The position numbers were made by a program, and so were the translations under genes. Positions 25,579 to 33,862 of a stretch of DNA of 64,000 bases are shown here, in pieces. A model generated the notes under the pieces. The model was not told the DNA's origin. It did not search any database and saw nothing but the letters and a program-made list of their open reading frames with translations. Within the stretch, counting starts at the first letter, position 1, and every line of letters starts with the position of its first letter. Location: NCBI GenBank assembly GCA_965230045.1, contig OZ245940.1, positions 1,984,001-2,048,000 on the forward strand. The letters run 5' to 3'. This stretch comes from G963662905 sp965230045. GTDB lineage: Bacteria; Bacteroidota; Bacteroidia; Bacteroidales; WRLA01.

Positions 25579-26214
25579 TTATTTTTTTGCCAGGTAAGAT
25601 GAAACTCCTTCCTGAGTTGGTTTCATTGCTTCATCACCTTTGTGCCAGTCGGCAGGGCAAACTTCACCGTTTTCTTCGAAGAACTGAAGTGCATCGATCA
25701 TGCGGAGCGTTTCCTCAACACTTCTGCCCAGTGGCATATCATTAACAACCTGATGACGCACAACGCCTTGCTTGTCGATGAGGAAAAGACCACGATACGA
25801 AACGGCTTCACCATCAAATGTGCTCAGGTCGTCCTCTTCATCATAATCATATTCACCGGCCAAAACATCGTAATTTTCTGATATAGTTTTGCTTAGGTCA
25901 GAAACCAGGGGAAATTTTACGCCTTGGATCCCGCCTTTGTTTTTTTCGGTATTTAACCAGGCAAAATGGGAAAATTTTGAATCAACGGAACAGCCAACAA
26001 CAGCTACATTGCGTTTTTCAAATTCTTCTATTTTATCCTGAAATGCAATGATTTCGGTAGGACAGACAAAAGTGAAATCGGCAGGGTAGAAGAAGAAAAT
26101 GACGTGTTTTTTCCCAATAAATTGCTCCAATGAAAATTTTTCGACGAATTCGCAGCCGTTAATCACAGCATCTGCTTCGAAATGAGGGGCTTTTTTACCA
26201 ACTAATACGGACAT
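25579..26214 (-). CDS. 2-Cys peroxiredoxin (AhpC/Prx type)
   Basis: The 211-residue thiol peroxidase reduces hydrogen peroxide and organic peroxides. The peroxidatic Cys is in FTFVCPTEI near residue 50 and the resolving Cys in GEVCPADW near residue 180. The downstream Trp/His, GVKFPLVSD and FLIDKQGVVRH blocks are standard for the typical 2-Cys class. The protein is cytoplasmic. Two overlapping -7 boxes upstream (26263-26278) suggest strong or dual promoters. It is a single gene, convergent with the CARF nuclease. Confidence 0.93.
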   Translation of the reverse strand: MSVLVGKKAPHFEADAVINGCEFVEKFSLEQFIGKKHVIFFFYPADFTFVCPTEIIAFQDKIEEFEKRNVAVVGCSVDSKFSHFAWLNTEKNKGGIQGVKFPLVSDLSKTISENYDVLAGEYDYDEEDDLSTFDGEAVSYRGLFLIDKQGVVRHQVVNDMPLGRSVEETLRMIDALQFFEENGEVCPADWHKGDEAMKPTQEGVSSYLAKK

Positions 26215-26262
26215 AATTCTTGTAATTTTGTTTTTTATTGATTTTCTGTTCTTTAGATATTA

Positions 26263-26278
26263 CAAATCTACAAATTTA
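26263..26278 (-). promoter_or_regulatory. Two adjacent -7 boxes for the peroxiredoxin gene
   Basis: TAGATTTG and TAAATTTG lie side by side on the minus strand, 48-63 bases upstream of the ATG. Confidence 0.5.
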
Positions 26279-26322
26279 TTGTTTTTCCACACTGCATTAA
26301 CAAGCAAAGCAGTCAGTTGTTT

Positions 26323-27807
26323 TTAGTTTAACAGGTTTTTTTCATCGAACTCGATGGTGCTGTTGTTTCTGAAGTTGAAGAGGGTCAGCTTTCGCACAGT
26401 ATAGTAGTATTGCCAATAGGTTTCCAGGGCATTGTAATACGATATTTTTGACCGATCGAAACTTTGCTGAGCTTCGGTAAGTTTAAGCACATCATTAATT
26501 TTACCGATCATATAGCGTTTGCGGGTGATTTCATAGCTTTTGCGCGCAACGGTATCGGCTTTGGCTGCGATGGTCAGAAGTTGGTTCTGCATATTGAAAT
26601 TAGCAGTTTGAAGGTATATATTTTGTTCAAAATCAATCCGTTCCTGTTCAACCCTGATATATTCCAGTTCACGGCCTGATTCTGCCATTTTAATTCTTCC
26701 TTTGGATCTTCCCCAGTCCAGAATTGGAACAGATATCCCTACATTTACCTGCTGTTGGTCTAGTGGTTTTTTATATGCATCAGAAAGTTCTTCAGCAGAT
26801 TGAGTCAATCCGAAAACGGCATAGATATTAGCGTCAAAGCGTCCCTGCATTTTTGCATAATTCAGGCTTTTGTCCGCTTCCAGGAGCCTTCGCTCAAACT
26901 CCATGCCGCTGGATGTATTGGTGTGGGCAAGCTCAATGGCTTCTTCAATATTAACCTGAAATGGATTGCTTTCTGCAGGTGGGATGAGCTTTACCTCGAG
27001 ATTATGGGGCAATCGCAGGAAGCTCAGGAATCTTTGTAACTGGCTGTTGTAATTGAGTTTGGCCTGCTCCAGGTCTGATTGGGCGTTTAAAAGTTTTAGC
27101 TCCAAATTAAGTACTTCATCTTCAGAGGTTTTGCCCATATTGTAACGGCCTTTGCCAATAAAAAACAAAGTGTCATAATATGCAACATTTTCTTCCGCAA
27201 TATCGGTTTGTACCTGTGCGACCAGCAAATTAAAAAAGTTTCTAATGGATGTCAGTGCCACATCCTCCATGTCTTCCAAATATACGCGTTTCGCCTTTTC
27301 ATATTTTAAAGGCTCAATCCTTTTTGCCCATTTATAATCGTTGTACTGAAAGATAGGTTGGTTATAGCTGATATTGACGGGTGTGCTCAGGTAACTTGTT
27401 TGCGTGATGGTATCAAAAATATTATCGGTTCGCCTTAATCCGCTGTTGAGTGATATAACCCCACCGGTTAGCCCAATATTTTGCTGCAGTGAAAGTTGTC
27501 CGGAAAAAGAGGTGTATTTCTGTTCTTTGTATTCGATGGTTCCATCCGGCTGCGTAACCTCATTAATTGCCCTGTTAAAATTTGGAAGGGTGGCATCAAC
27601 ACTGAGCAAGGGGAGGTAATTTGCTTTAAAAGTTCGGAATTCCCAAAAGCTTTGCCTGAATGTATGCTTGGCAATCAAAGCAATGTTGGACCTTTGTTGG
27701 GCAACTGTTATTACTTCATCAAGAGTAAAAACCCGTTCTTCCTGTGCCTTTACAAAAGGGCAGGAGAGGAGTATGAGCAGGATGGTCAGTATATTTAATA
27801 TTTTCAT
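26323..27807 (-). CDS. TolC-family outer-membrane efflux protein
   Basis: The 494-residue protein has a signal peptide (about 21 residues, ending VKA) and the two-fold repeated helical pattern of TolC proteins, with the ALE-type amphipathic helices in both halves (residues about 180-240 and 390-450). It forms the outer-membrane channel of a tripartite exporter. It is the last gene of the adaptor - permease - TolC operon (30456 to 26323), 33 bases after the permease gene. Confidence 0.9.
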   Translation of the reverse strand: MKILNILTILLILLSCPFVKAQEERVFTLDEVITVAQQRSNIALIAKHTFRQSFWEFRTFKANYLPLLSVDATLPNFNRAINEVTQPDGTIEYKEQKYTSFSGQLSLQQNIGLTGGVISLNSGLRRTDNIFDTITQTSYLSTPVNISYNQPIFQYNDYKWAKRIEPLKYEKAKRVYLEDMEDVALTSIRNFFNLLVAQVQTDIAEENVAYYDTLFFIGKGRYNMGKTSEDEVLNLELKLLNAQSDLEQAKLNYNSQLQRFLSFLRLPHNLEVKLIPPAESNPFQVNIEEAIELAHTNTSSGMEFERRLLEADKSLNYAKMQGRFDANIYAVFGLTQSAEELSDAYKKPLDQQQVNVGISVPILDWGRSKGRIKMAESGRELEYIRVEQERIDFEQNIYLQTANFNMQNQLLTIAAKADTVARKSYEITRKRYMIGKINDVLKLTEAQQSFDRSKISYYNALETYWQYYYTVRKLTLFNFRNNSTIEFDEKNLLN

Positions 27808-27840
27808 TTTAATCTGTTTCTTGGGTTAAATTAAAAGGGA

Positions 27841-29199
27841 TTAATCGTGGCGCAATGAGGTTACCGGATCCTGTTCCGATGCCCTTTTTGCGGGCATATA
27901 GCCAAACAATATTCCTACACCGGCCGATACGCCAAACGAAATCACAATGCTTACCACACTGATGATGGTCAGGATACCGGTTATTTTCATAATGAGTTTG
28001 GCGAAAATAACACCGAGCAAAATACCGATGATACCCCCAGCCAGGCTGATGAGTGTAGATTCCATCAGGAACTGCATCACGATATCCCGCTTACGGGCGC
28101 CAATAGCAAGCCGCACTCCAATTTCGCGGATACGTTCCATCACGGATGCCAGCATAATATTCATAATCCCAATGCCGCCCACAATCAGCGAAATACTGGC
28201 AATGGCGCCAAGCACGATATTGAAAATATCTTTGGTGCGTTGTTCTTGCTTAAGCAGAAGCTCGGGAATAGTGATTTCAAAATCCTGTGCCCCGGAATGC
28301 CTGCGCAGGATCATCCGGCTCAAAACTTCCGCAGTAGGACTGAGGTAGCGGCTGTCCGTTACCTGCACGGTAATTTTATCGAGCTGGTTGCGGTTGCTCT
28401 CTTCGGTAGAAGATGAACTTCGCCTTCGTCCCCTGCGGGATATTGATTCGCTGGTGATCCTGGCCCGGTCATTATATCTGCTCAATACACTTGTCAGGGG
28501 CGCAAATACATCATTTTGACTCAAATCCATACCGAGCTCGCTGAGCTTGCCCGATGTGTTCAAATCTTTGATGATTCCGCACACTGTAAACCAGATGTCT
28601 CCGCATTTGATGCTTTTCCCAATTGGGTCTTCCTTTTGAAAAAGGCGTGCGCTGAGTTTCTGGCCAATCACACAGACGGGTTTGTCTGATTTCATATGCT
28701 GTTCATCAAAGAAATGCCCTTTGATCAGTTCATGGCCAAAAACGTCAAAATAATTTGGGGTAACTCCTTTTAATGTGGCTTTGCTTTTGTTTCCTGCTCG
28801 GATAACGGTAGTGTTATAACTTACTTCGGGGCAAACATTTAGTGCTGTGGGCACATTCTGTTCAATAGCAATTGCTTCTTCCATGCTGAGGCCACGGGAA
28901 AGTTTGCCCATATTTTTTCCCTGGTCTTCATTGCCTGAATCGGAATCGGAATCAGAGTCGGAATCGGAATTTTCATCATCGCTCCTGGCGTTATCTGTTT
29001 TAGCCGAGATAATGATGTTGTTGACACCCACAAGTTTCATTTGGTCGAGGATTTCCTTTTGTGCCCCTTTGCCGATGGATAACATGGCAATAACGGCAGC
29101 AACGCCAAAAATAATGCCCAAAGTAGTGAGCAGACTGCGGGTTTTATTGGCGATTACGGCCTCAAGAGCAATCAGGAGGATTTGTATGAAGCGTTCCAT
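27841..29199 (-). CDS. ABC transporter permease, MacB/FtsX type, without ATPase domain
   Basis: The 452-residue protein starts directly with the MacB permease layout. One membrane helix (residues about 20-40) is followed by a large periplasmic domain and three C-terminal helices (about 330-445), with the GGIGIMNIMLASVMERIREIG coupling segment between them. The periplasmic domain carries a Ser-Asp repeat run near residue 80. MacB normally has its ATPase at the N-terminus, but this protein lacks it, and no separate ATPase gene is in the operon. The partner must lie elsewhere. It lies 12 bases after the adaptor gene. Confidence 0.88.
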   Translation of the reverse strand: MERFIQILLIALEAVIANKTRSLLTTLGIIFGVAAVIAMLSIGKGAQKEILDQMKLVGVNNIIISAKTDNARSDDENSDSDSDSDSDSGNEDQGKNMGKLSRGLSMEEAIAIEQNVPTALNVCPEVSYNTTVIRAGNKSKATLKGVTPNYFDVFGHELIKGHFFDEQHMKSDKPVCVIGQKLSARLFQKEDPIGKSIKCGDIWFTVCGIIKDLNTSGKLSELGMDLSQNDVFAPLTSVLSRYNDRARITSESISRRGRRRSSSSTEESNRNQLDKITVQVTDSRYLSPTAEVLSRMILRRHSGAQDFEITIPELLLKQEQRTKDIFNIVLGAIASISLIVGGIGIMNIMLASVMERIREIGVRLAIGARKRDIVMQFLMESTLISLAGGIIGILLGVIFAKLIMKITGILTIISVVSIVISFGVSAGVGILFGYMPAKRASEQDPVTSLRHD

Positions 29200-29211
29200 A
29201 TTGTCCTCCTT

Positions 29212-30456
29212 TTATTGTTTTTTGTTCAGCAATCGTAGTTTGAAATCTTCAGGATCCTGCGGCATCGAAAGATATACGGTTTGGCCTTCTTCCAGTCCTT
29301 CCTCAATGACAATTGCATCGGAGTTGCTGGCCCCTGTTATGACTTCCTGCTTATTGCTTTTTGTGAAAACGTACGTCATGGAATCATTGCTGTGCACGCA
29401 TTCCAGCGGCAGGAAAAGGACATCATCCAAAATATCGGTGATAATGGTGACCTGGGTAGTCATTGCGGGTTTCAGGATGGAATCAGATTCGTTCAGGTCG
29501 ATGATAACTTCATAAACCTTTGCGGTTGAATTGCGCAATTGCTCGCCGATATTGGCAACGGAAACAACATTTCCTGTATAGCTTTTTTCGGGGAAGGCAT
29601 CAATGCCAATGGTTGCCTCCTGCTTTTCACTCAGCTTGCTGATATCTATTTCGTTAACATAGGTTTTGGTAATCATCATGCTCAGGTCGGGCAATTTGGC
29701 TACGATGGGGTCCCAGGGGCTAACCGATGAGCCGGTTTCAATTTTTCCGCGCCAGCCTTTGTGGTAAATCACCATTCCGGGCTGGGGTGCCATAATGGTG
29801 AAATTGGCCATGGCACGCATGTATTTTTCCACTTTGAGTTTTTGTGAGTTCAGGTCGGCCTGTACTTCACGCACCTCTGCTTTGGCTTTGGTGATTTGCA
29901 AATCATAATTGTTTTTCATTTGCCTGAAAGCCCGTTGCGATTTTTCCAGGGCAATTTGCGCCTGCCTTTGGGTTGCCGGTGGTTCGTAAATAGACTGTTC
30001 CACTTCAATTTTCTTTTCTTCCAATTCAAATTCCTGATTGATGAGGTTGTTGCGCAATTCACGCATCCGCAGCGAAGTGTCGATCATCTTTTGTTCCAGC
30101 TGGCTTTCAAGTTTCGTAATTTCATTGTCCAGCTCTTTCATCCGGTTGGCAATGGGTGTTTTGTCGAGTTGGGCAACAAATTCCCCTGAATCTACTACCG
30201 TACCTTCTGCAATGAGTTTATCAATTTTAATATCATCATAGAATCCGAGGCTTCGGAGGATATTGGATTCAAAACGGATATCGGTAGAATTTTTGGCTTC
30301 CAGTTCTCCGGTTGTACGCACATCAATAACGAATTCGCCTTTTTTAACATTGGTGAAAATGTCTTCTTTCTGGCTGCCGTCTGAACCGCCAATAAGAAAG
30401 GCCAGGATTAGGATTACAGCAACAGATGCCAGGATGATCCAGTTTCTTTTATTCAT
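29212..30456 (-). CDS. Periplasmic adaptor (HlyD/MacA family)
   Basis: The 414-residue membrane-fusion protein has an N-terminal membrane helix (residues about 5-22). A lipoyl half-domain precedes a long coiled coil (residues about 105-205, with heptads of Lys, Glu and Leu), followed by the second lipoyl half and beta-barrel (IDAFPEKSYTGNVVSVA near residue 285). It would bridge the permease at 27841 and the TolC channel at 26323, with which it forms one operon. The substrate is unknown; MacAB systems carry macrolides, peptides or lipids. No good -7 box is seen upstream. Confidence 0.9.
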   Translation of the reverse strand: MNKRNWIILASVAVILILAFLIGGSDGSQKEDIFTNVKKGEFVIDVRTTGELEAKNSTDIRFESNILRSLGFYDDIKIDKLIAEGTVVDSGEFVAQLDKTPIANRMKELDNEITKLESQLEQKMIDTSLRMRELRNNLINQEFELEEKKIEVEQSIYEPPATQRQAQIALEKSQRAFRQMKNNYDLQITKAKAEVREVQADLNSQKLKVEKYMRAMANFTIMAPQPGMVIYHKGWRGKIETGSSVSPWDPIVAKLPDLSMMITKTYVNEIDISKLSEKQEATIGIDAFPEKSYTGNVVSVANIGEQLRNSTAKVYEVIIDLNESDSILKPAMTTQVTIITDILDDVLFLPLECVHSNDSMTYVFTKSNKQEVITGASNSDAIVIEEGLEEGQTVYLSMPQDPEDFKLRLLNKKQ

Positions 30457-30611
30457 TCCTTTAGTATTAGATTTAAAACTCTTTTATGATTGCGAAAGGG
30501 AAATTTAGGTCAAAGTAAGCTATTTCTCTTTATTTTGTCAAATTTTTCTTATTATTTCTTTTGGCGAATATTTTATTTGGACATTTATAAGCCAAAACCA
30601 CAGGCAAGAGC

Positions 30612-30644
30612 AAAAAAAAGCTGCCTCCGGAAGAGAGGCAGCCT
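30612..30644 (-). terminator. Terminator after tsf
   Basis: A GCTGCCTC/GAGGCAGC stem is followed on the minus strand by eight T residues, 24 bases after the tsf stop. It closes the rplM-rpsI-rpsB-tsf transcript. Confidence 0.9.
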
Positions 30645-30667
30645 TATGTTTTTGAGTTGTTTCGGAA

Positions 30668-31501
30668 TTAACCGTCGAGGCCAACACGTTTGAAATTAAC
30701 TACTTTAAGGTCTTTGTTAACTTCTTTAAGATATTGGCTTACAGATTTTTTGGTGTCTTTGATGAAATCCTGCTCAGCAAGAGTATTGTCTTTGAAGAAA
30801 CGCTGGAGTTTTCCCTGAGCGATTTTTTCAATAATTTGTTCCGGTTTGCCTTCCTGAATGGCTTGCTCGCGGCCTACCTTGAGTTCACGTTCTTTTACTT
30901 CATCAGAAACGCTGTCTTTATCAACGGCAACAGGATTCATAGCAGCAACCTGCATCGCGAGGTCGTGACCTGCTTCTGCTTCCTGCTCGCCATTTTGGTT
31001 TAAAGCAACAAGGGTTGCAATGCGGTTACCGTGGTGGTTATAACCTGCAACGAGTTCTGACTCGAGGCATTCCATTGCGCCGAGGTCGATTTTTTCGCCA
31101 ATTGTACCCGTAAGGTCTGTTACGTGATCAGCGATAGTGCGGCCTTCGATTTCCATTCCCTTAAGTTCGTCAAGGGTTTTGGCTTTATTTTCGATAGATA
31201 CTGCAGAAACTTTTTTAGCGAAATCAATGAAATCCTGGTTTTTCGCTACGAAATCTGTTTCGCAGTTCAGCATAATAATTGTACCAAAAGTTTTGTCTTC
31301 GTTGATTTTTGCGAAAACAAATCCTTCGCCAGCCTCGCGGTCGGCACGTTTTGCAGCAACCTTCTGACCTTTTTTGCGGAGGTAATCGATTGCTTTTTCG
31401 AAATCACCGTCAGTTTCAACAAGCGCCTTCTTACAGTCCATCATTCCTGCGCCTGTGGTTTTCCTGAGCTTATTAACTTCAGCTGCTGTAATTTTTGCCA
31501 T
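30668..31501 (-). CDS. tsf: Elongation factor Ts
   Basis: The 277-residue protein exchanges GDP for GTP on EF-Tu. The UBA-like N-terminus (VNKLRKTTGAGMMDCKKALVE) and the TDFVAKNQDF motif near residue 80, which contacts EF-Tu, are intact. Length is normal for the phylum. It follows rpsB by 80 bases, the universal S2-Ts order, and is closed by a strong terminator. Confidence 0.97.
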   Translation of the reverse strand: MAKITAAEVNKLRKTTGAGMMDCKKALVETDGDFEKAIDYLRKKGQKVAAKRADREAGEGFVFAKINEDKTFGTIIMLNCETDFVAKNQDFIDFAKKVSAVSIENKAKTLDELKGMEIEGRTIADHVTDLTGTIGEKIDLGAMECLESELVAGYNHHGNRIATLVALNQNGEQEAEAGHDLAMQVAAMNPVAVDKDSVSDEVKERELKVGREQAIQEGKPEQIIEKIAQGKLQRFFKDNTLAEQDFIKDTKKSVSQYLKEVNKDLKVVNFKRVGLDG

Positions 31502-31581
31502 TATTTATGGGTTTTAAACAGAAAATACGTGCTAAGGAACACGTATTTTCGAGGGTTTATTAATTATTTTATAAAATACGA

Positions 31582-32439
31582 TTAGTCATTATTTTTATCT
31601 GATTTCGACATCACTTTACGTGGACGTTTTTTGCGCTTGGGCTGGTCATCGTCGTCATCTTCCTCAGCAACTGCTGCTTTCTTTTCTTCTGCTTCCTCCT
31701 GTTCGGCAGCTAGCTCGGCAGCCTGGTCTGCAGCACGCTTTTCACGTTCCACTTTGCGTTCGTCAAGACCTTCCTGAATTGCCTGAACCATAATTTTGAT
31801 GATAATGGCAATGGATTTGCTGGCATCGTCATTGGCAGGAATTGGGAAATCAATGAGTTGCGGGTTAGAATTGGTATCAACAATAGCGAAAGTAGGAATA
31901 TTGAGTTTCTTTGCTTCATGAACAGCAATGTGTTCTTTGCTGATATCAACGATAAAAATAGCAGCCGGCAAACGGTTTAGGTCGGCAATACTACCAAAGT
32001 TTTTTTCCAGTTTCTGGCGTTCGCGCTGAATTTGCAGGCGCTCGCGCTTGGAAAGGTTATTGTAGTTGTCTGTCTCAACCAGTTTGTCGATGGAGGTCAT
32101 TTTCTTAACAGCTTTGCGGATTGTTGCAAAGTTGGTAAGCATACCGCCGGGCCAACGCTCAGTAGCGTAAGGCATATCCACTTTTTTAACTTCCTGGGCT
32201 ACGATGTCTTTTGCTTGTTTTTTTGTTGCAACAAACAAAACTTTTTTACCTGATTTGGCTACCTGCTTCAGTGCAGCTGCAGCTTCTTCTATTTTTGCTG
32301 CGGTTTTGTAGAGGTCAATGATGTGGATACCATTGCGTTCCATAAAAATATATGGCGCCATGTTGGGGTTCCACTTACGTTTAAGGTGGCCAAAGTGTAC
32401 ACCTGCTTCCAGTAATTCTTCGAAATTTGCTCTTGCCAT
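31582..32439 (-). CDS. rpsB: 30S ribosomal protein S2
   Basis: The 285-residue protein has the S2 family start (FEELLEAGVHFGHLKRKWNP), the central ERWPGGMLTNFATI block and the TFAIVDTNSNPQLIDFPIPAND motif. Compared with the usual 230-260 residues, it has a C-terminal tail of about 55 residues. The tail is first Ala/Glu-rich, then a run of Asp, then Lys/Arg-rich (KRKKRPRK). Such charged tails occur in Bacteroidota S2. It lies in the rplM-rpsI-rpsB-tsf cluster, 99 bases after rpsI. Confidence 0.97.
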   Translation of the reverse strand: MARANFEELLEAGVHFGHLKRKWNPNMAPYIFMERNGIHIIDLYKTAAKIEEAAAALKQVAKSGKKVLFVATKKQAKDIVAQEVKKVDMPYATERWPGGMLTNFATIRKAVKKMTSIDKLVETDNYNNLSKRERLQIQRERQKLEKNFGSIADLNRLPAAIFIVDISKEHIAVHEAKKLNIPTFAIVDTNSNPQLIDFPIPANDDASKSIAIIIKIMVQAIQEGLDERKVEREKRAADQAAELAAEQEEAEEKKAAVAEEDDDDDQPKRKKRPRKVMSKSDKNND

Positions 32440-32538
32440 GTTTACTTTCTTTAATTAGCAACGACCAAGTAGTCTCCTAAAGGAAAGTCTTAACCGTTTA
32501 GATGCTAAACATAATTGAATAAAAAGTGAATAATTTGA

Positions 32539-32925
32539 TTAACGCTTGCTGAACTGGAATTTCTTCCTTGCTTTTGGTTGACCAGGCTTTTTGCGTTCTA
32601 CCATACGTGGGTCACGACGCATCAAACCATTTGCTTTCAGTACAGGGCGATATTCAGGGTCGATTTCGCAAAGTGCGCGGGAAATTGCAAGACGAAGAGC
32701 TTCGGCCTGACCTGTGATTCCGCCACCATCGAGGTTGACTTTAATATCGTATTTGCCTGTAGTTTCAGTCAAAACAAAAGGTTGTTCAACAACTTTGTGC
32801 AGTGTAGGCACACTGAAATATTCTTTGTAATCTTTCTTATTAATGGTAATCTTGCCTTCGCCCTCGGACATATAAATACGGGCTACAGCAGTTTTACGTC
32901 TGCCTAATGTATTAATGTACTCCAT
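32539..32925 (-). CDS. rpsI: 30S ribosomal protein S9
   Basis: The 128-residue protein opens with NTLGRRKTAVARIYM and ends with the conserved KARKKFQFSKR tail, whose last Lys-Arg reaches the P-site tRNA. All family blocks are present. It starts 2 bases after the rplM stop, so the two are translationally linked. Confidence 0.97.
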   Translation of the reverse strand: MEYINTLGRRKTAVARIYMSEGEGKITINKKDYKEYFSVPTLHKVVEQPFVLTETTGKYDIKVNLDGGGITGQAEALRLAISRALCEIDPEYRPVLKANGLMRRDPRMVERKKPGQPKARKKFQFSKR

Positions 32926-32927
32926 TG

Positions 32928-33386
32928 TTATTGCTTAATTGTACTTAAATCAACTTCTTTTGGTTGCTGACCCTGGTGAGGGTGTTCCGTACCTGCATAA
33001 ACATACAGGTTCTTGAAGATCGCACGTCCAAGCTTGTTCTTGGGGAGCATACCTTTAATGGCATGACGAAGGATTTCTTCCGGACGGCTTTTCATCAGCT
33101 CATCAGCTGTACGGCTGCGCTGGCCTCCGGGGTAACCCGTATGACGGATATACTCTTTCGTTTGCATTTTGTTCCCGCCGAATACAACTTTGTCGGCATT
33201 GATCACGATCACATTGTCGCCACAGTCGGCATGTGGAGTAAAGCTGGGCTTATATTTCCCACGCAACATTTTGGCTACCGTTGTGGATAAACGGCCTACC
33301 GTGGCATTCTCTGCATTAACAATAACCCACTCTTTTTGAGCAGTTTCCTTGTTTGCACTGATTGTTTTGTAACTTAACGTATTCAT
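32928..33386 (-). CDS. rplM: 50S ribosomal protein L13
   Basis: The 152-residue protein has the L13 blocks WVIVNAENATVGRLST, VINADKVVFGGNK and AIKGMLPKNKLGR. It is the first gene of the rplM-rpsI-rpsB-tsf cluster, with a consensus promoter at 33440-33470, giving a leader of about 50 bases. L13-S9 leaders bind a ribosomal protein in some bacteria, but no such structure is obvious here. Confidence 0.97.
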   Translation of the reverse strand: MNTLSYKTISANKETAQKEWVIVNAENATVGRLSTTVAKMLRGKYKPSFTPHADCGDNVIVINADKVVFGGNKMQTKEYIRHTGYPGGQRSRTADELMKSRPEEILRHAIKGMLPKNKLGRAIFKNLYVYAGTEHPHQGQQPKEVDLSTIKQ

Positions 33387-33439
33387 TTAACCTCTAAATT
33401 TCTTTTTATAATTAGCCTATAAGGGCTCAAAAAGGGCTG

Positions 33440-33470
33440 CAAAGGTAGATATATTTTTTGATTTAACAAA
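33440..33470 (-). promoter_or_regulatory. Full promoter of the rplM-rpsI-rpsB-tsf operon
   Basis: On the minus strand TTTG (33467-33470), a 19-base spacer and TACCTTTG (33440-33447) match the Bacteroidota consensus exactly. Confidence 0.8.
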
Positions 33471-33531
33471 CAGACTCCAAATTATTTGCAGAAATTTTCA
33501 TCAAAGCATTTTCTACCTGCATACCAGCATA

Positions 33532-33559
33532 GAAAAAGGCCACCTCGCGGCGGCCTTTT
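33532..33559 (-). terminator. Terminator after tRNA-Gln
   Basis: A GGCC-based stem (AAAGGCCacc facing ggcGGCCTTT) with a T-run on the minus strand lies directly after the tRNA. Confidence 0.8.
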
Positions 33560-33562
33560 CTG

Positions 33563-33635
33563 TTGTCCCATTAGGGCTCGAACCTAAACTCTTCTGAACC
33601 AAAATCAGACGTGTTGCCAATTACACCATGGGACA
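33563..33635 (-). tRNA. tRNA-Gln (TTG)
   Basis: The gene has 73 bases. The acceptor TGTCCCA pairs with TGGGACA, the anticodon stem is TCTGA/TCAGA with anticodon TTG, and the T-loop is GGTTCGAGCCC. It carries its own promoter and terminator. CCA is not encoded. Confidence 0.96.
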
Positions 33636-33659
33636 TCCCGTTTCATTGATTTGGGATTG

Positions 33660-33690
33660 CAAAAGTACTGCTTTTTGTGAATCATCCAAA
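33660..33690 (-). promoter_or_regulatory. Full promoter of tRNA-Gln
   Basis: On the minus strand TTTG (33687-33690), a 19-base spacer and TACTTTTG (33660-33667). Confidence 0.78.
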
Positions 33691-33862
33691 TGTTTTTTTG
33701 GATTTTTTGAAGTTTTTTCCGGAATTCCAAAAGCTGATGGCTCTTAATATTTCTTAAAAGCGAAATCTGCCAATCCTCTTCATACATTTTTTTTTATTTT
33801 CGCAGGCATATTCGTATAATACAGCCAGATGATCTGGCTCAATTTTAAAACTGTTTCCCGGA

